Assembly: GCA_005503055.1 (NCBI GenBank)
Contig: SCOX01000009.1
Coordinates: 105,666 to 169,665, forward strand
DNA: 64,000 nucleotides
Origin: Lysobacteraceae bacterium P
Lineage (GTDB): Bacteria > Pseudomonadota > Gammaproteobacteria > Xanthomonadales > Xanthomonadaceae
Direction of reading: 5' to 3'
The notes under the pieces are model-generated. The model did no database searches. It saw only the letters and a program-made list of their open reading frames with translations, and was not told the origin of the DNA. Of the stretch, positions 58,331 to 64,000 are shown one piece after another; positions within the stretch are counted from its first letter, which is position 1, and each line of letters opens with the position of its first letter. The translations under genes and the position numbers were made by a program.

Positions 58331-60148
58331 TCAGCCCTTCTTGCTTGCGATCCAGCGGTCGATCTTCTGCTCCAGCACGGCCAGCGGCACGGCGCCGTCC
58401 TTGAGCACTTCGGCGTGGAATTCGCGGATATCGAACTTGGCGCCCAACTCCTTCTCGGCCTTGGCGCGCAGCTCCTTGATCTTGAGCTCGCCGATCTTGT
58501 ACGCCAGCGCCTGGCCCGGCCATGCGATGTAACGCTCGGCCTCGGCCACGGCGGTGGTGTCGCTGACGGCGGAGTTCTCCTTCATGTAGGCGATGACCTG
58601 ATCGCGCGTCCAGCCCTTGCTGTGCAGGCCGGTGTCGGTGACCAGGCGAATCGCGCGCCACAGTTCGTTCTGCAGATAGCCGAAGTACGAGTACGGATCG
58701 GTGTACACGCCCAGGTCCTTGCCCAGCGACTCGGCGTACAGGCCCCAGCCTTCGGCGAACGCGCTCTGGATGCTCCAGCGGCGGAACGCCGGCAGGTCCT
58801 TGAGCTCGATCTGCAGCGCGATCTGGAAGTGATGGCCCGGGATCGCTTCATGCAGGTACAGATCTTCGGCGTCCCAGATCTTGCGCGAGGGCAGGTCGTA
58901 GGTGTTGACGTAGAAGATGCCCGGACGCGTGCCGTCCTCGCTCGGCGGATAGTACTGGCCGCCGGCCGCGGACTTGGCGCGGAACGGTTCCACCGGACGG
59001 ATCTCGAACGGCGACTTGGGAATCAGCGAGAACTGCGTCGGGACCTTCTCGTTGATCTTCGCTTCCAGGCCGCGGTAGTACTTGAGCAGTTCCTCTTCGT
59101 TCTTGAACTCGAACTTCTTGTCGGACTGCACGTGCTTGAAGAATTCCTGCAGCGTGCCCTTGAAGCCGACCTCCGTCATCACCTTCTGCATCTCGCCGTG
59201 GATGCGCGCGACTTCGTCCAGGCCGATCTGGTGGATCTGCGCCGGCGTCAGGTCGGTGGTGGTGCTCTGCTTGGCGTTGAAGGCGTACCAGGCCTGGCCG
59301 TTGGGCAGCTTGTCCAGGCCGAAGGTGCCGCGCGTCTTGGGCATGTACTCGTCGTTGATGAAGGCGCGCAGCTTCTTGTACGCCGGCATCAGCTGCTCGG
59401 CGATCATCTTGCGGTAGGCGTCGGTCAGGCGCGTCTTGTCGGCGTCGCTGAAGTCCTTGGGCATGTTGGTGATCGGGCCCCAGAACAGCGACTTCTCCGG
59501 GTTGTCCGTGATGAGCGCATCGAGCTGCGGAACCACTTTCTCCATCAGCGCCTTGGGCTGCACCACGCCGGCGGCGATGCCCTGCTTCATGTTGGCGATC
59601 TCGGTGTCGAACAGCACCGGAATGCGCGCGCCGCGCGCCAGCCAGTTGTCGTAGTCCTGCACCGTCTTGAACGGCTGCGCGCCGCTGCCCGAACCGAACT
59701 GCACCGCCAGGCTCGCCGTGCTGTCCATCTGGTTCACCGGCGTCATCCACGACGGGAACTGGAAGGATTCGATCTGGTCCTTCGCGTCCTTGGTGAAGAT
59801 CTCGTAGTTCAGCAGGTCCTGTCCGGCCAGGCCGTCCGACCCCACGCCTTCCACCTTGGCGAGCCAGTCCTCGAGGAATTTCTTCGACTCGTCGCGATAC
59901 TGCTGCGAACCGAAATCGGGAAGTTCGGCGTTGTAGCGCGTGTCGCCGGTGAAGGTCGCCAGCACCGGGTTGCGCTTGAGGTAAGCGTCCCAGAACTCGG
60001 TGTACATCTTGTTGAGCTGGTCGGCCTTGGCCTGCGCGTTCTGGGTGGCGGCGGGCTTGTCGGTCGCGGCAGTTTCGGTGGTCGGTTTGGAGCAGCCGGC
60101 GATCGCGGCGGAGACGGCGAGGGCAAGCAGCAGCGGGCGGAGCTTCAT
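58331..60148 (-). CDS. DUF885 family zinc peptidase lipoprotein, copy 1
   Basis: A 605-residue exported protein whose signal ends AIAGCSKP (lipobox). The DUF885 domain contains the metal-binding motif LHEAIPGHHFQIAL (HExxxGHH), plus PFEIRPVEPFRA and RAIRLVTDTGLHSKGWTRDQV. DUF885 proteins are helical metallo-carboxypeptidase-like enzymes. Substrates are not known; peptide turnover is the usual guess. AGGAG precedes the ATG. A close paralogue sits directly upstream on the same strand, 154 bp away. Confidence 0.92.
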   Translation of the reverse strand: MKLRPLLLALAVSAAIAGCSKPTTETAATDKPAATQNAQAKADQLNKMYTEFWDAYLKRNPVLATFTGDTRYNAELPDFGSQQYRDESKKFLEDWLAKVEGVGSDGLAGQDLLNYEIFTKDAKDQIESFQFPSWMTPVNQMDSTASLAVQFGSGSGAQPFKTVQDYDNWLARGARIPVLFDTEIANMKQGIAAGVVQPKALMEKVVPQLDALITDNPEKSLFWGPITNMPKDFSDADKTRLTDAYRKMIAEQLMPAYKKLRAFINDEYMPKTRGTFGLDKLPNGQAWYAFNAKQSTTTDLTPAQIHQIGLDEVARIHGEMQKVMTEVGFKGTLQEFFKHVQSDKKFEFKNEEELLKYYRGLEAKINEKVPTQFSLIPKSPFEIRPVEPFRAKSAAGGQYYPPSEDGTRPGIFYVNTYDLPSRKIWDAEDLYLHEAIPGHHFQIALQIELKDLPAFRRWSIQSAFAEGWGLYAESLGKDLGVYTDPYSYFGYLQNELWRAIRLVTDTGLHSKGWTRDQVIAYMKENSAVSDTTAVAEAERYIAWPGQALAYKIGELKIKELRAKAEKELGAKFDIREFHAEVLKDGAVPLAVLEQKIDRWIASKKG

Positions 60149-60302
60149 GCGGTTCTCCTGGTGGATTCGACGTCCCTCCCGGTTGGGCGGGGGAGGGGTT
60201 GGGGTACGAGGGTAAATCGAAGCGGGCGCGTTGGGGTGGAACGCGGTCCCGGTTGCAGGGGCGGCACGCCAGATTCAGCGCGCCAGAATCAGCGTGCCGG
60301 TG

Positions 60303-62132
60303 TCAGGTGCCCTGCTTCTCGGCGATCCAGCGATCGATCTTGCCTTCGAGGATTTCCAGCGGCACCGAACCGTCTTTCAGCACTTCGGCGTGGAACTGGC
60401 GGATGTCGAACTTCGGGCCCAACGCCTTCTCGGCCTTCGCGCGCACCTGCTTGATCTTCAGCTCGCCCATCTTGTACGCCAGTGCCTGGCCGGGAATGGC
60501 CATGTAGCGTTCGGCTTCGGCGGTGGACTGGGTTTCGCTCTCGGCGGAGTTGTCGAGCATGTACTGGATGACCTGCTCGCGCGTCCAGCCCTTGCTGTGC
60601 AAACCGGTGTCGACGACCAGTCGGATCGCGCGCCACAACTCGTTCTGCAGGTAGCCGAAGTAGTTGTAGGGATCGCTGTATACGCCCAGGTCCTTGCCCA
60701 GCGATTCGGCATACAGGCCCCATCCTTCACTGAAAGCGATCTCGCTGCCGAAGCGGCGGAACTTCGGCAGGCCGGTCAACTCCTGCTGTAGCGCGAGCTG
60801 GAAGTGGTGTCCCGGAATCGCTTCATGCAGATACAGGTCTTCCGCGTCCCAGGTCTTGCGCGTGGGCAGATCGTAGGTGTTCACGTAGAAGACGCCCGGC
60901 CGGCTGCCGTCCTGGCTCGGCCGCATGTAGGAGCCGCCCGCCGCCGACTGCGCACGGAACGGTTCCACCGGACGGATCTCGAACGCCGCCTTCGGAATCA
61001 GCGAGAACTGCTCCGGGATCTTCTGGTTGATCTTGTCTTCCAGCCCGCGGTAGAACGCCAGCAGCGACGGCTCGTCGGCGAACGAGAAGCGCGGGTCGTT
61101 CTGCATGAACTTGAAGAAGTCATGCATCGAACCCTTGAAGCCCACGTGCTTCATCACGCCCTCGATCTGGCCGTGGATGCGCTTCACCTCGTCCAGCCCG
61201 ATCTGGTGGATCTGCGCCGGCGTCAGGTCGGTGGTGGTCGAATTGCGCGCGTTGAACGCGTACCACGCCGCTCCGTTCGGCAACGCGTCCAGGCCCGAGG
61301 TCGTGCGCGTCTTCGGCAGGTAGTCGTTGGCGATGAAATCGCGCATTTCGCGGTACGCCGGCATCAGCTGCATTTCGATCAGCGTTTTGTACTGCGCGGT
61401 CAGACGCTGCTTGTCGGCGTCGCTGACGTCGGCGGGGAAGTTCTTGATCGGGCCCCAGAACAGGGTGTCCTCGGCCTTGTCCTTGATGAGCGCGTCCAGC
61501 TGCGGGATCACCTTCACCATCAGCGCGCGCGGCTGCACGACGCCGGACTTAATGCCCTCGCGGGAATTGGCGATGGCCTGGTCGAACACTACCGGCGCCT
61601 GCGCGGCGCGCTTGAGCCAGTTGTCGTAATCCTTCACCGTCTTGAAGGGCTGCGCGCCCGTGCCCGAACCCAGCTGCACGAAGGTTGCGGCGAAGTTGTA
61701 GAACTGGTTGACCGGCTGCTGCCAGGTCGGGAATTTCTCCGCTTCCAGCGAATCCTCGCGATCGCGCACGAAGATCTCGTAGCTCAGCAAGTCCTGCCCC
61801 GACAGCCCGGTTGCGCCGACGTCCTTCACCGCCTTGAGCCAGCGCGTGTTGAACTCGTGCATCTGCTGGCGGTACGGCGCGGACAGCGTGTTGGGCAGCT
61901 GGTCGTTGTAGCGGTTGTCGCCCTGGAACGTCGCCTGCAGCGGGTTGAGCTTGAGCAACTCGTCCCAGTACTGCTCGTACATCGCGTTCAGGCGGGTGGC
62001 CTTGGCATCCTGCGCGGCGGATGCGGCCGCCGGCGCCTGTGCGAACGCAGCGGAGGGCAGGGCGGTGGCGGCGCCCAGGACGAGGGCGATGGCGAGCGGC
62101 AAGCGAAGCGACGAGCACGCAGGATGCGGCAT
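60303..62132 (-). CDS. DUF885 family zinc peptidase, copy 2
   Basis: A 609-residue paralogue of the preceding protein with a type I signal peptide (IALVLGAATALPSAAFAQAP) in place of a lipobox, so it should be soluble in the periplasm. The motif is HEAIPGHHFQLALQ; shared segments with copy 1 include PFEIRPVEPFRA-like (AFEIRPVEPFRAQSAAGG) and DTGLHSKGWTREQVIQYM. Sequence identity is high over the whole length, indicating a tandem duplication with divergence of the anchor. Start ATG at 62132, weak Shine-Dalgarno. Confidence 0.92.
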   Translation of the reverse strand: MPHPACSSLRLPLAIALVLGAATALPSAAFAQAPAAASAAQDAKATRLNAMYEQYWDELLKLNPLQATFQGDNRYNDQLPNTLSAPYRQQMHEFNTRWLKAVKDVGATGLSGQDLLSYEIFVRDREDSLEAEKFPTWQQPVNQFYNFAATFVQLGSGTGAQPFKTVKDYDNWLKRAAQAPVVFDQAIANSREGIKSGVVQPRALMVKVIPQLDALIKDKAEDTLFWGPIKNFPADVSDADKQRLTAQYKTLIEMQLMPAYREMRDFIANDYLPKTRTTSGLDALPNGAAWYAFNARNSTTTDLTPAQIHQIGLDEVKRIHGQIEGVMKHVGFKGSMHDFFKFMQNDPRFSFADEPSLLAFYRGLEDKINQKIPEQFSLIPKAAFEIRPVEPFRAQSAAGGSYMRPSQDGSRPGVFYVNTYDLPTRKTWDAEDLYLHEAIPGHHFQLALQQELTGLPKFRRFGSEIAFSEGWGLYAESLGKDLGVYSDPYNYFGYLQNELWRAIRLVVDTGLHSKGWTREQVIQYMLDNSAESETQSTAEAERYMAIPGQALAYKMGELKIKQVRAKAEKALGPKFDIRQFHAEVLKDGSVPLEILEGKIDRWIAEKQGT

Positions 62133-62240
62133 TTGGAAATCCGGGTTGACGGGCGACCCCGAAGGCTCGCCTGCCCACCCGAAGGCGGCATGGGCCGAAG
62201 GTCATGCGTGGGCGGGGCGAGGCTCCAGCCGCGCCTTCCG

Positions 62241-63047
62241 TCACGCCGCGGCCGCTTCTTCCCGTAATTGGTGCGCGCGTGCCTGGCCGAGGTAACGCGT
62301 GATCCCGGCGCGAACCAGGTAGATCAATGGAATCAGCGCGATCGCCGCCAGCATCTTGTAGGCGTAATTGACCGTGCTGACCGCAAGGAACAGCGAGGTC
62401 GGCCATTTCTGCGGACCCAGCACGAAGGCGATGTAGAGCACGACGAAGCTGTCCACCAGCTGCGACACGGCGGTGGAGCCGGTGGCGCGCAACCACACCC
62501 ATTTTTCGCCGGTAATGCTGCGAATGCGGTGGAACACCGCCACGTCGATCAGCTGGCCGATCATGAAGGCGACCAGCGAGCCGGCGATGGTCCACATTCC
62601 CTGGCCGAACACCGCCGCGAATGCCGCCTGGTAGTCCGCCACGCCCTGCGACTGCGCGGCCTTCACCCACCAGTCCGCCGGTGCGATGGCGATCGCGGCG
62701 AAGGCGAACACGAAGCCGTACACGATCAATCCCGCGGCCAGCCACGAGATCATGCGCACGCCGCGTCGTCCGAAGAACTCGTTGATGACATCGGTCATCA
62801 GGAACACCACCGGCCACAGCAATGTGCCGGCGGTGAAGCTCAGCGAGCCAGTCTGGCCGAACAGGTTCCACTGCAGCGGGTCGATGCCCAGCGTGTCTTC
62901 CAGCGCGAAGATCTTCACGCCGATGAACTCCGCCAGCACGGCGTTCACGCAGAAGAACGCGGCGAGCACGATGAACAATCGCACCGAACGATCGTCGAGC
63001 GTGCGCGCGACGATGGACGTGGACACAGGTTCGCTCACGGTACGCAT
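62241..63047 (-). CDS. yhhQ: Queuosine precursor transporter (YhhQ, VUT family)
   Basis: A 268-residue polytopic membrane protein with about six helices. Features include VNAVLAEFIGVKIF, FLMTDVINEFFGRRGVR and GSLVAFMIGQLIDVAVFHRIR, then STAVSQLVDSFVVLYIAF, typical of the vitamin-uptake-like transporter family that imports preQ0/preQ1 for queuosine synthesis. I use the ATG giving MRTVSEPV, preceded by AAGGGGAG; an ATG seven codons upstream is possible. No queuosine enzyme genes are in the window. Confidence 0.92.
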   Translation of the reverse strand: MRTVSEPVSTSIVARTLDDRSVRLFIVLAAFFCVNAVLAEFIGVKIFALEDTLGIDPLQWNLFGQTGSLSFTAGTLLWPVVFLMTDVINEFFGRRGVRMISWLAAGLIVYGFVFAFAAIAIAPADWWVKAAQSQGVADYQAAFAAVFGQGMWTIAGSLVAFMIGQLIDVAVFHRIRSITGEKWVWLRATGSTAVSQLVDSFVVLYIAFVLGPQKWPTSLFLAVSTVNYAYKMLAAIALIPLIYLVRAGITRYLGQARAHQLREEAAAA

Positions 63048-63084
63048 CTCCCCTTCGGCGCCGGGCAATGGCGCGGGCGTCGGC

Positions 63085-63795
63085 TCAGTGTTGCGGCTTG
63101 TCGTCCAGCGATGGCGGCGAGAACGGAATGGTGTCGGGCGCGACCGCGCCGCCGGAGATGATGAAGCTCATCGCCTGGTCCACGCTCCAGTCGGTCGGCG
63201 TGATCTTCTCCACCGGGACGATTTCCAGATAGCCCGAGGTCGGATTCGGCGTGGTCGGCACGTACACCGCGGCCAGTTCGCGACCGGTTCCGTGCTCGCG
63301 GATCACGCGCGTGACGAAGCCGATCGATTTCATTTCCTTGTGCGGGAAATCCACGAGCACCACGCGCTGCGTGCCGTCGGGCTTGGTCTGCAGGATGTCG
63401 AGCAACTGGCGCGCACTGCTGTACACGATGCTCGCCAGCGGAATGCGCCCGATCAGCGCCTCGAACCAGCGCAGCAGGCGCTGCCCCAGCACATAGCGCG
63501 CCATCACGCCGGAGAACAGGATCACCGCCAGCGTGGCCAGCAACGCCAGCACGGTGCGCACCCACTGGTCGTCCAGCCAGTGCAGGCGTGGAAAGGTCGT
63601 CGCCAGGTTCTGCAGCATCGGCGTGATGAACGGCTGGCTGATGTCCGACAGCATCACGAACACGAACTTGACCACGACCCAGGTCAGCCAGATCGGCAAC
63701 AGGGTCAGCAGGCCGGTGAGGAAGAGCTTTTGCAGGCTCGGCTTGGGCGCAGCGGGCCGGTTCGGCGCGGCGGCGGGGGACTCGGGGAAGGTCAT
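63085..63795 (-). CDS. DUF502 family membrane protein
   Basis: A 236-residue inner-membrane protein of DUF502. Two helices (LFLTGLLTLLPIWLTWVVVKFVF and VLALLATLAVILFSGVMARY) are followed by a conserved soluble region with IPLASIVYSSARQLLDIL, VVLVDFPHKEMKSIGFVT and AVYVPTTPNPTSGYLEIVP, ending in VDQAMSFIISGGAVAPD. Function is unknown in bacteria; plant relatives (COV) affect vascular patterning. The start is the ATG giving MTFPESPA, preceded by short tandem repeats at 63811. Confidence 0.9.
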   Translation of the reverse strand: MTFPESPAAAPNRPAAPKPSLQKLFLTGLLTLLPIWLTWVVVKFVFVMLSDISQPFITPMLQNLATTFPRLHWLDDQWVRTVLALLATLAVILFSGVMARYVLGQRLLRWFEALIGRIPLASIVYSSARQLLDILQTKPDGTQRVVLVDFPHKEMKSIGFVTRVIREHGTGRELAAVYVPTTPNPTSGYLEIVPVEKITPTDWSVDQAMSFIISGGAVAPDTIPFSPPSLDDKPQH

Positions 63796-63810
63796 GGCGC
63801 GGATTGTAGA

Positions 63811-63876
63811 GGTGAGGCGGCCCGCTTGCGCGGGTGAGACGAGTCGTTTGCGCGGGTGAGTCGGGTCGTTTGCGCG
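63811..63876. repeat. Three 22-bp tandem repeats upstream of the DUF502 gene
   Basis: Units at 63811-63832, 63833-63854 and 63855-63876 share GGTGAG at the start and TTGCGCG at the end, with internal changes (the first unit diverges most: CGGCCCGC in place of TCGTT-like). Exact 22-bp period. They lie 16 bp upstream of the DUF502 start codon. Confidence 0.8.
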
Positions 63877-64000
63877 GCATGCCGCGCGACCCGCCGAACG
63901 CCCGGCCATGGATGGCCGGGCCGGGCGATCCGGAGCCTATGCGTATCGCCATGGACGGCATCCGACGCGATCCGAAGATGGTTGCGGCATGCCGCGCGAC
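63877..64000. repeat. Palindromic intergenic repeats at the window end
   Basis: GCATGCCGCGCGAC occurs at 63878-63891 and again at 63987-64000 as part of a palindrome GCGGCATGCCGC. Between them, CCCGGCCATGGATGGCCGGG (63901-63920) is a near-perfect palindrome. This looks like a REP-type non-coding element; no gene-like frame is seen. Confidence 0.6.

Overview
This 64 kb window is bacterial chromosome, GC-rich and densely coded. The likely source is a gammaproteobacterium of the Xanthomonadaceae, most like Lysobacter. That placement rests on gene order and intergenic repeat style, not on a marker gene. The supporting blocks are pyrG-kdsA-eno-ftsB-ispD-ispF-truD, surE-pcm-yqaA-nlpD, rlmE-ftsH-folP and miaA-hfq-hflX-hflK-hflC-purA, together with paired M13 and DUF885 peptidases and GATTCGGGATTCG-type repeats. 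I see no rRNA, tRNA, CRISPR array, insertion sequence or prophage.

Layout. 1-6.6 kb: two NlpC/P60 cell-wall hydrolases on the minus strand (the first cut by the window edge), slyD, a DUF418 membrane protein, a DadA-like oxidoreductase overlapping glutathione reductase, and an N-formylglutamate amidohydrolase. 6.6-9.3 kb: parE on the minus strand and a small exported Ala/Lys-rich protein. 9.3-21.4 kb: a housekeeping run for CTP, Kdo, enolase, divisome FtsB, the MEP isoprenoid enzymes IspD and IspF, TruD, SurE, Pcm and NlpD, with many 4-bp ATGA/GTGA overlaps. 21.4-25.9 kb: RNA and ribosome factors YhbY and RlmE, then FtsH and FolP. 25.9-26.5 kb: a 630-bp gene-free region holding a tandem array of DnaA-box-like hairpins. 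26.5-33.2 kb: the miaA-hfq-hflX-hflK-hflC-DUF2065-purA cluster. 33.2-39 kb: membrane proteins (ExoD, a CNNM/CBS protein), a DUF47-Pit phosphate pair, an alkyltransferase-like protein and a rhomboid protease. 39-43.5 kb: two M13 metallopeptidases. 43.8-53.4 kb: a mixed accessory set with an S33 hydrolase, a thioredoxin-like protein, an apparently circularly permuted ROK-type kinase, a beta-CASP nuclease, a Kef-type antiporter, a DEAD-box helicase and an L,D-transpeptidase with a duplicated domain. 53.6-57.3 kb: an FkbM-like methyltransferase and a 955-residue TPR protein. 57.3-64 kb: a YkuD_2 protein, two DUF885 peptidases, a queuosine-precursor transporter and a DUF502 protein.

How the genes work together. 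Envelope maintenance recurs throughout: C40 hydrolases, the amidase-activator type NlpD, two L,D-transpeptidases, KdsA for lipopolysaccharide Kdo, FtsB, and FtsH with HflK/HflC. Four exported zinc peptidases, in two same-family pairs, suggest heavy periplasmic peptide turnover.

The most unusual features are (1) the 25921-26347 array, three units each carrying an inverted DnaA-box-like pair at a fixed 72-73 bp offset from a TTTTTAGCCA block, and (2) the ROK-type protein at 45351-46487, whose C-terminal family motifs come before its N-terminal ones. Several families of composite inverted repeats lie between genes, and two related copies bracket one M13 peptidase gene.
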